Part shown: piece after piece, positions 48,001-55,046 of the stretch
How positions within the stretch are numbered: the first letter of the stretch is position 1
Layout: the number at the start of each line of letters is the position of its first letter
Assembly (NCBI RefSeq): GCF_942548115.1
Contig: NZ_OW824151.1
Span: forward strand, 2,356,001-2,420,000
Length of the DNA: 64,000 nucleotides
Source of the DNA: Aeromicrobium sp. Leaf245
Lineage (GTDB): Bacteria > Actinomycetota > Actinomycetes > Propionibacteriales > Nocardioidaceae
Reading direction: 5' to 3'
Notes under the pieces: model-generated
The model's database searches: none
What the model saw: only the letters and a program-made list of their open reading frames with translations
What the model was told of the DNA's origin: nothing
Made by a program: the position numbers and the translations under genes

Positions 48001-48436
48001 CGCCGGTGGTGCCGAGGCTGCGCAGCACGGCGTGGCAGAAGCCGTGAGTGGTGGTGATGGTGGCCTCGTCGAAGCGTGCGACGGCGCGCCGGAGCCGACG
48101 TCGGCGCTGGGCGCGCTCGGCCTCGGGCGCGTCGAGCAGGAGGGTCAGGAGCGCGTCGGACTCAGGCGCGCTGCCCGTGGTGAGCGTGGTGTCGGCCTCC
48201 ACGAGGCGCTCGCGCACGCGGTCCTTCAGCTCGGCACTTGCGGCTCGGCCGAAGGTGACGACCAGGAGGTCGTCAAGCTCGGCGTGACCTTCGGCGACCA
48301 GGCGGGTGACGAGCGCGGCGATGGCCCAGGTCTTGCCGGTGCCGGCGCTGGCCTCCAGCAGCGTGGTGCCGGTGGGCAGCGGGTCGGTGATGTCGAACTC
48401 GGCGACGTCGACGACGGCAGGGTGGCGCTCGCTCAT
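45077..48436 (-). CDS. recB: Exodeoxyribonuclease V subunit RecB
   Basis: 1119 residues. UvrD-type helicase motor with 'TTLLEASAGTGKTWAIAALVT' at residue 24, 'FVLVDEFQDTDPVQWQIL', 'VGDPKQAIYGFRGGDVDTY' and 'MTRAQSRLVMHW'. The C-terminal nuclease domain has 'RSLVVDHKTNRLEG', the catalytic Asp-Lys motif. It is the 3'-5' motor and the nuclease of RecBCD. Slightly shorter than the E. coli enzyme. It touches recC by one base (TGATG), indicating coupling. Confidence 0.95.
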   Translation of the reverse strand: MSERHPAVVDVAEFDITDPLPTGTTLLEASAGTGKTWAIAALVTRLVAEGHAELDDLLVVTFGRAASAELKDRVRERLVEADTTLTTGSAPESDALLTLLLDAPEAERAQRRRRLRRAVARFDEATITTTHGFCHAVLRSLGTTGDVEPGSALIEDDTEIVDQVVADLYLRAVGMGATPPFDHAEAGQLGRRAVEDPSAHLLPTDAPQGSPPDLRRRFAVAVRDESARRRLAARTLSYDDLLQRLAEALEPAASPARTVMRDRWRFVLVDEFQDTDPVQWQILERAFLGHATMVLVGDPKQAIYGFRGGDVDTYLRAAAQADTRRTLVENHRSDAPLVAAVDTVLRGAALGDPEILVRPARAALTGSRLHDPEHEAPFRLRALLRSDAQHESDAPLKIGDVRPRVAADVAGDIAALLRSGATYDHGAGSVPLTAGDVAILVERHLEADLLHEALARLGVPAVRSGGPDVLQSDAGLQWVTLLTALESPHRSGYVRAAALGPFLGLTAADLATGGADPDGDGLTDRVSAQLRDLADLQRERGTAGMVEALTGDPAVVERLLRHEGGRRQLTDLEHVGHVLAGASREHGLGLSGLLRWLLDRRSESAPSADRTRRLDTDADAVQIVTTFVSKGLQYPVVYVPFLFDRYVPTPTMVRLHDADGRRCLDVGGDGPSWRTHAARSDAERAGEALRLLYVAMTRAQSRLVMHWAPTFNGKHAALHRALFRPDPDDPVVPDTQPVPSDHDAVARLRAWQDRAGPVVEQMVTQTLPLDPAPADGTELVLRRLGREVDTTWTRTSYTSLVRRDDGRSVASEPETVGPDDEVDVVADVGVASTLGPSPWADLVGGAALGTLVHGVLEDVDADVMATSTDAMEREVRLRVEEQLARRPIAVDVEALVPALVGALRTPLGALADDLTLAEALARRPFREMDFELPLAGGDRRGRVDRPGTLADVADLMEQHLAAADPLRPFAAELRDASLRGRTLRGYLTGSIDLLLRLDGDRSLVVDHKTNRLEGPDLTEAGGGLEAYAPDRLAGAMLHTTYPLQALLYAVAQHRFLRWRLRGYDPDEHVAGVLYLFVRGMTGPDVPRGTDGAPYGVFAWRPPTSLVLGLSDLLDGRLAR

Positions 48437-51400
48437 CAGGCACCGTCCAACCGGTCGAGCAGCGGCGTCCAGAGGGTGACGGCGTGCTGGTCGAGCCCGC
48501 GCGTGACGAGCGCGGAGAACGGAAGTGAGGGCCCGTAGACCAGCCGGTGGTAGGCGTCGGCGTCCTCACCGGGGATGTCGCGGCTGCCGACCCACTCCCG
48601 CTCGGCGAAGACCTCGGCGATCTGCGGCTTGCCACGACGGATGCCGGCGGCGTAGGCCTGCGACGTCTTGACCGGGAGCGGCAGCGGGCGCTTCGTGCCG
48701 AGGGTGTGGAGGTCGAGGACCTCGGCGAGGATCGCGCGTGCCTCGTCGTCGGTGGGCGGGGCGATGGTGGCGACACCGGGCGCCTTGCCGCGTCCGGCCG
48801 ACACCCGGCCGACGAGGTGCATCGGCAGCCCCTGGCCGGCGGCGGCGAGCGCGAGCACGTCGACCCAGGCCTCCACCAGCTGGCGTCCCTGCACGGTCGA
48901 GGGCGTGACCCTCAGCGCGTGGACGGGGTGCACGTCGGCGACGGTGCCGACCACGCGACGTCCGTCGGCCAGCTCGATGTCGACGTCGACGCTGTGGGCG
49001 GCCTCGGTGCGCAGCGGCGCGGCGAAGGCGAAGAGGTCGCCCACGAGCCTGCGGCTCTTCTGCAGGGTGGAGGCGGCGAGCGGCCCGGGAGGGAGCAGGC
49101 CGCGACGCAGCTCGTCGGCCTCGGCCTCCTCGCCCGGGGCACCGGCCAGCACGGCCTCGAGCACCCGACGACTGACGCCCCACTGCTCGAGGTGGCCGAC
49201 GTCGAGCGGGATCGCGTCGTCGACCGGGTCGTCCTCGTAGGGCAGGCGGACGTCGAGCCGTCCGGTGACGAAGGCCTTGACGGGGTGGCGCACGAGCTCG
49301 CGCAGCTGGTCGAGGGTGACCACGTCGGCGCGCTGCTCGGGCAGGCTCTCGGGCAGGAAGAGCGCTGCCGGCTCTGGCTCGCGGGTGGTGGCGCGGGCAC
49401 CTGCGTAGGCGGCGGCGTCGAAGCTGAACGCCGTGCCGGGCAGCAGGGCGCCGGGCGTGAAGGACCGCACGTCGAACGACTGCAGGGGGTGGTGGACGGT
49501 CACGTGGTCGCGGACGTCGGCGCTCGGGACGGTCCGGTCGAGCTGGTCGAGGAGCTCGCCGACCGGTGTGGCGGGCGGGAGCGGGCGCCCGGTGTGCTCG
49601 CTGGCGCCGGTGTAGGTGATGACCAGGTGCTCGGTGGCCGAGAGCACGGCGTCGAGGAAGAGCTGACGGTCCTCACCGGCGGCGTCGCGCTCACCGACGA
49701 GCGGGGTGCGGGCGAGCACGTCGTCGCCCAGCGGCGTGGGGGTGCGCGGGAAGGCGTCGGCGTCGACGCCCAGCAGGCAGACGACCCGGTGCGGCACCGA
49801 GCGCATGGGCACCATCGTGCAGACGGTCAGCGACCCGGTGCGGAAGCTCGTGCGGGTGGGGCGGGGCGCGAACGCGTCGGCCAGGAAGGCGCCGACCTCG
49901 ACGACGGTGAGCGTGCCGCCTGTTCCGTCCTCGCCTCCCACCTCGGCGGCACCGACGGCCGGCGCGGCGAGCTCGGCGAGGATGCGCAGCACCTGCTCCT
50001 TCTGCCAGGCGTCGCGCGGGGGCACGTCGGTGAGCATGTGCACGGTGCGGGCGAGCAGGTCGGACCAGTCGGCGATGGGCTGCGGCTCGGCGTCGGCGAG
50101 GACGGAGCCGAGCCGGGCGACGGCCTCGTCGAGGCGTCCGACCAGGTCGACGGCGGTGCTGCCGAGGTCGTCGAGCGGAAGCACGCCGCCGAGCCGGTTG
50201 CCGGGCTGCCCGTCGTGCCGCTGACCGTCGGTGGCCACACCGAGGGCCAGCCGGTCGAGCCCGGAGCGCCAGGTGTTCTGAGCGAGACCGGCGAGGTTCC
50301 AGGCGCCGCGCGCGTCGGCGTCGACGCCCCAGCGGATGGCGGTCTGGGCGGTCCAGGTGTCGACCTGCTCGAGGTCGTCGTCGCTGAGGCCGAAGCGCCG
50401 GCGCACGGGAGCGAGGCCGAGCATGTCACGCACCTCGGTGGCAGTGGTGCGGCGGGCGGCGGCGATGTCGACGACGCGCTGGAGCACCTCGGCCACGGGG
50501 TTCACGGCGCCGGTGGCACGGTCGGCGAGCCGCACCCGCAGGCGGTGGCCGGGGTGGTCGACGCCGGCCACGTCGTCGAGCCCGAAGGCGGCCTCGACGA
50601 GCGGGGCGAAGCTTTCGACGTCGGGGCACATGACGAGCACGTCGCGCGGCTCGAGGGTGGGGTCGTCGGCGAGCAGGCCGACGACCACCTCGCGCAGCAC
50701 GTCGACCTGGCGGGCGGGTCCGTGGCAGGCGTGCACCTGGACGGAGCGGTCGAGCGGGTCGAGGGTGCGCGCTCCTCCGTCGGTGGGCTCGCCGGTGGGT
50801 CCGTCGTGGTCGGCGGCGAGGTCGCGCTGGAGTGCGCCGAGCAGGGTGGTGGGGCGTTCGGGCGCGGGCAGGTGCTCGATGTCCGCGTCGCCGGGCAGGG
50901 CGAGCAGGGCGTGCTGCAGCTCGCTCACGTCACGTGCGCAGGCGGTGAGGAAGGTGCTGCCGGTCTCGAGCGTCTCGACCTCGTCGCGCCGGGGCGCGTG
51001 ACCGTCGTGGGTACGGCCGGCGGTGGCGGCGACGGCGTCCCAGCGGGCGCGCGAGGGGTGCGGGAGCCAGAGGTGCACGTCGCGCACCTGGGCGAGCGCG
51101 TCGACGACGTCGAGCTCGGCGTGCGGCATGCGAGTGTGGCCGAAGAACGAGAGCCGCTGCGGCAGGTCGGGGTCGAGGCTGCCGTCGCGCAGGCGGGCTG
51201 CGGTGTCGGCCAGGCGCCGGTCAGGCGAGGGGTGACCGTCGAGCCTGGCGGCGACGCGCCGCCACACCTCGGCCTGCCAGCGGCTCTCGGGGCGCAGTGG
51301 TGCACCGAGCCCGTCCACGTCGTCACCCGCGCCCCACGCCTGCACCATCCACGGGCGCTGGACCGCATAGCCGTGCAGGAACGACGCGACCCGGCGCGCC

Positions 51401-51810
51401 GTCGGATAGCGCCGGCTGCGGCGCAGAGCTTCGTCGGCGGGCGCCATCCCCCGCCCCACGTGGCGGGCGACGATCTCGAGCCACGGCTCGTCGAGGTGCG
51501 CGTCGAAGACGTCGAGCACGGTCCATGCGAGCCGGCCGCTGGCCCAGGGGTCGTCGCGGTCCTTCTCGGTGAGCTCGGACAACAGATGGACGGGGCGGAC
51601 GAACTCCACACCGGCGCAGATCCCGTCGTCGCGCCCGTCACTGGCCCCGAGCGAGTGGCTGATGGTCTGCGCGAGCCACCGCTCCACCCCGTTGGCGGCG
51701 ACCACGACGACGTCGCGCTCGAACGGGTCCGCGGGCGGCTCCGCGAGCAGCCGCGCCAACCCGCCCGCGAGCACGTCGGCTCGCTCCGCGCGATGGATCG
51801 TCAAGGCCAC
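48436..51810 (-). CDS. recC: Exodeoxyribonuclease V subunit RecC
   Basis: 1124 residues. 'LTIHRAERADVLAGGLARLLA' at the N-terminus, 'VVVAANGVERWLAQTISHSLG', 'QVHACHGPARQVDVLREVVVG' and 'DVLVMCPDVESFAPLVEAAFG' are RecC signatures, as is 'RVVCLLGVDADAFPRT'. RecC is an inactive helicase that splits the strands and scans for Chi. First gene of the operon; actinobacterial Chi sequences are unknown, so none is marked. Mycobacteria keep RecBCD beside AdnAB, and this organism may as well. Confidence 0.94.
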   Translation of the reverse strand: MALTIHRAERADVLAGGLARLLAEPPADPFERDVVVVAANGVERWLAQTISHSLGASDGRDDGICAGVEFVRPVHLLSELTEKDRDDPWASGRLAWTVLDVFDAHLDEPWLEIVARHVGRGMAPADEALRRSRRYPTARRVASFLHGYAVQRPWMVQAWGAGDDVDGLGAPLRPESRWQAEVWRRVAARLDGHPSPDRRLADTAARLRDGSLDPDLPQRLSFFGHTRMPHAELDVVDALAQVRDVHLWLPHPSRARWDAVAATAGRTHDGHAPRRDEVETLETGSTFLTACARDVSELQHALLALPGDADIEHLPAPERPTTLLGALQRDLAADHDGPTGEPTDGGARTLDPLDRSVQVHACHGPARQVDVLREVVVGLLADDPTLEPRDVLVMCPDVESFAPLVEAAFGLDDVAGVDHPGHRLRVRLADRATGAVNPVAEVLQRVVDIAAARRTTATEVRDMLGLAPVRRRFGLSDDDLEQVDTWTAQTAIRWGVDADARGAWNLAGLAQNTWRSGLDRLALGVATDGQRHDGQPGNRLGGVLPLDDLGSTAVDLVGRLDEAVARLGSVLADAEPQPIADWSDLLARTVHMLTDVPPRDAWQKEQVLRILAELAAPAVGAAEVGGEDGTGGTLTVVEVGAFLADAFAPRPTRTSFRTGSLTVCTMVPMRSVPHRVVCLLGVDADAFPRTPTPLGDDVLARTPLVGERDAAGEDRQLFLDAVLSATEHLVITYTGASEHTGRPLPPATPVGELLDQLDRTVPSADVRDHVTVHHPLQSFDVRSFTPGALLPGTAFSFDAAAYAGARATTREPEPAALFLPESLPEQRADVVTLDQLRELVRHPVKAFVTGRLDVRLPYEDDPVDDAIPLDVGHLEQWGVSRRVLEAVLAGAPGEEAEADELRRGLLPPGPLAASTLQKSRRLVGDLFAFAAPLRTEAAHSVDVDIELADGRRVVGTVADVHPVHALRVTPSTVQGRQLVEAWVDVLALAAAGQGLPMHLVGRVSAGRGKAPGVATIAPPTDDEARAILAEVLDLHTLGTKRPLPLPVKTSQAYAAGIRRGKPQIAEVFAEREWVGSRDIPGEDADAYHRLVYGPSLPFSALVTRGLDQHAVTLWTPLLDRLDGA

Positions 51811-51860
51811 GCCCCGAACCTAGCCGCCCACCCGGACACCCCGCTCCCACCCGTCCCCCA

Positions 51861-52003
51861 AGAGGTAGGTGGCCCGCGGAATAGGCCGTCGCGGTAGGAA
51901 GCCCGCAGAACCCGAGCCCCAGAGGTAGGTGAGCCGCGCTTTACGGCCTCGTATCCGCGGCAGACCTACCGCTCATCAAGGAATTGCGCGCGTCACCTAC
52001 CTC
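51861..52003. repeat. AGAGGTAGGTG repeat cluster
   Basis: AGAGGTAGGTG occurs directly at 51861 and 51921, each followed by a GCCCGCG/GCCGCG run and a GGCC block. TCACCTACCTC at 51993-52003 is the exact inverse of GAGGTAGGTGA (51922-51932). The 279-base gap upstream of recC and of the DUF6318 gene holds these and no gene. Confidence 0.75.
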
Positions 52004-52089
52004 AGATGTCCCACCGGAGCTGGGGACAACGGTCTTCACGTCCCCGTGCGATTTCGCTAGGTTCGGACCGTCAGATCGGGGGATCCACG

Positions 52090-52629
52090 TTGTCAGTCAT
52101 CACCAGAACCGCCGCCATCGCGGCCGTCCTCCTCGCCTCCGCCTGCTCAGGCCAACCCGAGGTCCTCGAACCCGACCCGACCGCATCGACCACCCCGACT
52201 TCTTCCCTGGGCCCTCCGACCATGCCGGACGAGGCGCGTGAAGACTCGGAGTCTGGGGCTGCGACCTTCGCCTACTACTGGGTCTCAGTTTCAGATTTTG
52301 CTTCGCTTACGGGCAACGTGGAGGAACTGTCACGGATCTCCGCAGAAAGCTGCGGAGCGTGCTCTGAGTACATCGAGCTCTACGAGGAGACGTACCGCAA
52401 AGGCGGAAAGTTCACGGGTGGGCAGCAAGACTTCGGCGAGGTGACGACTGAGCGGGTTTCAGATCGCGAGGTCGTCGTCCGCGCGAAAGTGACGCTCGCG
52501 AAGGGCACGTACCAGGACTCCCGCGAATCAGCTGCGAAAGACGTAGCGGGCAGCACCACAAAGGTTGCCTATCGCGTGGCACGCGTGGGCAGCACTTGGT
52601 TGATGAAGGAGTTCGCTGTCGATGAGTAG
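52090..52629 (+). CDS. DUF6318 family lipoprotein
   Basis: 179 residues from TTG 52090, preceded by GGGGGAT. A lipoprotein signal 'AAIAAVLLASACSG' places the acylated Cys at about residue 19. The body has 'GAATFAYYWVSVSDFASLTGN' and 'ISAESCGACSEYIELYEETYRKGG', the two-Cys motif of DUF6318, and '[23 protein letters not shown]' at the end. Function unknown; surface anchored. Its GC content dips below its neighbours. Its end overlaps the next gene by eight bases. Confidence 0.8.
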   Translation: MSVITRTAAIAAVLLASACSGQPEVLEPDPTASTTPTSSLGPPTMPDEAREDSESGAATFAYYWVSVSDFASLTGNVEELSRISAESCGACSEYIELYEETYRKGGKFTGGQQDFGEVTTERVSDREVVVRAKVTLAKGTYQDSRESAAKDVAGSTTKVAYRVARVGSTWLMKEFAVDE

Positions 52630-53383
52630 ACCTGCCTCCCTCTTCATCGCCACGATGCTTGTCCTACTTCTCGCGCCAGTTTCGAATGCTTCGGCCGATG
52701 GACCTACGGTGTCTCCGAAAGACAATAAGGTTCGGGCATCGGCCGAGAGGTACAAGAGCGAGGTCAACCGTCGCCCTGCTGGCCGAGGTGGCTTCGTCAA
52801 CGCGGGCAAGCCTCGACGACTTGCACCGTGCTTCTTTTCGGGCGCTCGTGCCGGAGGTTCAGACTCGCGACGCTACGAGCGCACCTACCGCTGCGGCGCC
52901 CGCGGCATCACCGCCACCGACGCCCAACCCGCCGCCGCCCCTCAACTCACCGAGGGCGACATCCGCCGCGCCGTCAGCGAGATCCCGATGCCGTCGCTGC
53001 AGATCCAGGTGCAGCCAGGCGAGCGGACCCTCGTGAACGTCCCGACGATCTTCCACACCGACCCGCGGACCCTGCGCGAGAGCGTGACGCTGCTGGGCTT
53101 CGACATCGAGGTCGAGGCCACCCCCACCCGCTACACCTGGCACCCGGGCGACGGGACCTCGAAGACCACCACCAAGCCCGGCCGCCCCTATCCGGCGAAG
53201 GACGTCACCCACACGTACCGCCGTGTGGCCGACGAGGTCCGGCCGCGCGTCGACACCACCTACTCGGTCCGGTACCGGGTCGACGGCGGTGTCTGGGCTC
53301 CCCTGGGCCAGACCCTGACCGCGACCGGCGAGTCCACGTCGCTCGAGGTCGAGGAAGCCGCACCCGTTCTCGTCGCCCGCTGA
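52622..53383 (+). CDS. Secreted hypothetical protein with PKD-like fold
   Basis: 253 residues. Signal peptide '[19 protein letters not shown]'. The first 75 mature residues are Arg/Lys-rich and coded with unusually low GC. Residues 95-250 look beta-rich, like a PKD/Ig-type module: '[40 protein letters not shown]' (described in part) contains the W-x-P-G-D-G-T and TYRR-type motifs of PKD domains. It overlaps the DUF6318 lipoprotein gene by eight bases. A partner of that lipoprotein at the cell surface is likely; exact role unknown. Confidence 0.7.
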   Translation: MSRPASLFIATMLVLLLAPVSNASADGPTVSPKDNKVRASAERYKSEVNRRPAGRGGFVNAGKPRRLAPCFFSGARAGGSDSRRYERTYRCGARGITATDAQPAAAPQLTEGDIRRAVSEIPMPSLQIQVQPGERTLVNVPTIFHTDPRTLRESVTLLGFDIEVEATPTRYTWHPGDGTSKTTTKPGRPYPAKDVTHTYRRVADEVRPRVDTTYSVRYRVDGGVWAPLGQTLTATGESTSLEVEEAAPVLVAR

Positions 53384-53420
53384 ACGCGCGAGACCGCTCC
53401 GGCCGACGGAGACTAGGACG

Positions 53421-53792
53421 GTGCCACCCGAACCGAAGACCTGCGCCTCCTGCGGACGGACGATCGAGTGGCGCAAGAAGTGGGAGCGCGACTGGGACCA
53501 GGTGCGCTACTGCTCCACCGCCTGCCGCAAGCGCGGGGTGACCAAGACCGACCAGGCGTTGCAGGACGCGATCATCGAGCTGCTCGACCAGCGGGCGGCC
53601 ACCTCGACGATCTGCCCGTCCGAGGCCGCGAAGCAGGTCGATCCCGACGGCTGGCGCCACCTCATGGAACCGGCCCGACGTGCTGTGCGTCGACTCGTCG
53701 ATGAGGGCAGGGTCGAGATCACGCAGGGTGGTCACGTCGTCGATCCGTCGACCGCGAAGGGGCCAATCAGGGTGCGAAAGGCGCGCGGCTAG
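53421..53792 (+). CDS. DUF2256 and DUF3253 domain protein
   Basis: 123 residues. Residues 5-40 form a zinc ribbon with four Cys ('[20 protein letters not shown]' and '[11 protein letters not shown]'), the DUF2256 domain. Residues 45-110 form a winged-helix-like DUF3253 domain ('[23 protein letters not shown]' and '[13 protein letters not shown]'). The pairing is common in actinobacteria and may bind nucleic acid. Monocistronic, GTG/ATG not ambiguous at 53421. Confidence 0.85.
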   Translation: MPPEPKTCASCGRTIEWRKKWERDWDQVRYCSTACRKRGVTKTDQALQDAIIELLDQRAATSTICPSEAAKQVDPDGWRHLMEPARRAVRRLVDEGRVEITQGGHVVDPSTAKGPIRVRKARG

Positions 53793-53850
53793 TCATCCTG
53801 CCGGCACCAGCCGACGACCCGTCAGGACCGATCGTCTAACGTCGGCAGAC

Positions 53851-54390
53851 GTGGCCAAGATCCTCCCCCAGTTCGCCCGGTGGACCCCCGTAGCACTCGA
53901 CGTCCTGCGAGAGACCGCATCGCGCTACGGCGCCGTGATCACCGTCTCCGACCTCGCCGACGAGGTGCTCAAGCGCACGCGGGTCGAGAGCCCGACGTCG
54001 CGCCGCACCTGGCTCGGTGACCTCATGGAGATCACCGCCCTCGCAGCAGCCCGCGCGGGCGACCCGCCGCTCACGTCGCTCGCCGTCCAGCGCGACGGCA
54101 CGGTGGGCGACGTCTACGGTCGCGCCGTGCTGGCCGCGACCGGCGACGTCGTGAAGGACGTCGAGCAGCGCGCTGCTGAGGACCGCCTGCTCTGTTACCA
54201 GGCGCTGGCCACCGATCTGCCCGCCGACGGCGGCACTGCCCGCCCGGCCCGCGTCCGCACCACGCGCGCCGCGTCCGGATCGACCACCACGGTCAAGCGT
54301 GCCGTGAAGCCGGAGGACCGGCCCGCGAAGATCTGCCCCACCTGCTTCATGGCGCTGCCTGCGACAGGCATCTGCGACAACTGCGACTAG
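53851..54390 (+). CDS. Hypothetical protein with C-terminal zinc ribbon
   Basis: 179 residues from GTG 53851. It begins 'AKILPQFARWTPVALDVLRETASRYGAVITVSDLADEVLKR' (described in part), a helical domain. The C-terminus 'KICPTCFMALPATGICDNCD' is a four-Cys zinc ribbon, spaced CxxC-x9-CxxC. No Shine-Dalgarno is present; a TCTAAC element 12 bases upstream could be a -10 box, so the message may be leaderless. I do not recognise the family. Convergent with the DHFR-like gene by one base. Confidence 0.65.
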   Translation: MAKILPQFARWTPVALDVLRETASRYGAVITVSDLADEVLKRTRVESPTSRRTWLGDLMEITALAAARAGDPPLTSLAVQRDGTVGDVYGRAVLAATGDVVKDVEQRAAEDRLLCYQALATDLPADGGTARPARVRTTRAASGSTTTVKRAVKPEDRPAKICPTCFMALPATGICDNCD

Positions 54391-54391
54391 C

Positions 54392-55039
54392 TCAGAGCGT
54401 CTTCTTCTCGAACGTCAGGTGCGTGACGCCGCTCGGCGACGCCACGACCTCCACGTCGTAGTCGTCCTCGAGTCCCTCGAGGCCGCTCCACAGGTGCGCG
54501 CCGCGGCCGAGCACGATCGGCACCTGCACCACGTGCATGTGGTCGACGAGTCGCGCGGCGAGAAACTGCTGGACCACGTCGGCACCGCCACCGATCCTGA
54601 CGTCGAGGTTGCCGGCCGCCTCCTTCGCAAGAGCGAGTGACTGGACCGCAGATGCGTCGACGAAGTGAAACGTCGTCCCACCGTCCATCTCGATCAAGGC
54701 GCGAGGCCGGTGCGTGAGCACGTAGACCGGCGTGTGGAAGGGCGGGTTGTCGCCCCACCACCCACGCCAGTCCGCGTCGTCCTGCCAGCCGGGCGGCCCG
54801 AACTTGTTGGCTCCCATGATCTCCGCGCCGAAACCGTGCTCATGCTGCTGCGCGAAGTCGTCGTCGATGCCTGTGGTCCCGGACTCGCGCCCCATCAGCG
54901 CCGCCCCGAACCGCGTGGCGATCATCCACGCGTGGAGCCGCTGACTGGCATGCCCCATCGGCGACTCGAGCGACTGCGGCTCCCCCGCGGCGAACCCGTC
55001 GAGGGAGATGGACAGGTTGTGGACGCGGACGCGGGTCAT
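54392..55039 (-). CDS. Dihydrofolate reductase-family (RibD C-terminal) protein
   Basis: 215 residues. 'VRVHNLSISLDGFAAGEPQSLE' opens the fold; 'LTHRPRALIEMDGGTTFHFVD', 'IGGGADVVQQFLAARLVDHMHVVQVPIVLGRGAHLW' (described in part) and the 'VVASPSGVTHLTF' ending match the RibD C-terminal/DHFR-like family. It likely uses NADPH to reduce a small molecule; it is not the essential folate reductase. It starts eight bases before the end of the S1/coiled-coil gene on the same strand. Confidence 0.88.
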   Translation of the reverse strand: MTRVRVHNLSISLDGFAAGEPQSLESPMGHASQRLHAWMIATRFGAALMGRESGTTGIDDDFAQQHEHGFGAEIMGANKFGPPGWQDDADWRGWWGDNPPFHTPVYVLTHRPRALIEMDGGTTFHFVDASAVQSLALAKEAAGNLDVRIGGGADVVQQFLAARLVDHMHVVQVPIVLGRGAHLWSGLEGLEDDYDVEVVASPSGVTHLTFEKKTL

Positions 55040-55046
55040 GAACCGA

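Noticed and set aside
43275..51810. Gabija- or AddAB-type defence system
   Set aside because: The three genes carry full RecC, RecB and RecD signatures in normal order, so this is ordinary RecBCD.
48547..51897. 1116-residue plus-strand open frame
   Set aside because: Antisense to recC. High third-position GC creates long open antisense frames.
51861..52003. Attachment site of an integrated element
   Set aside because: No integrase, tRNA or phage gene is nearby on either side, so direct repeats alone do not support it.
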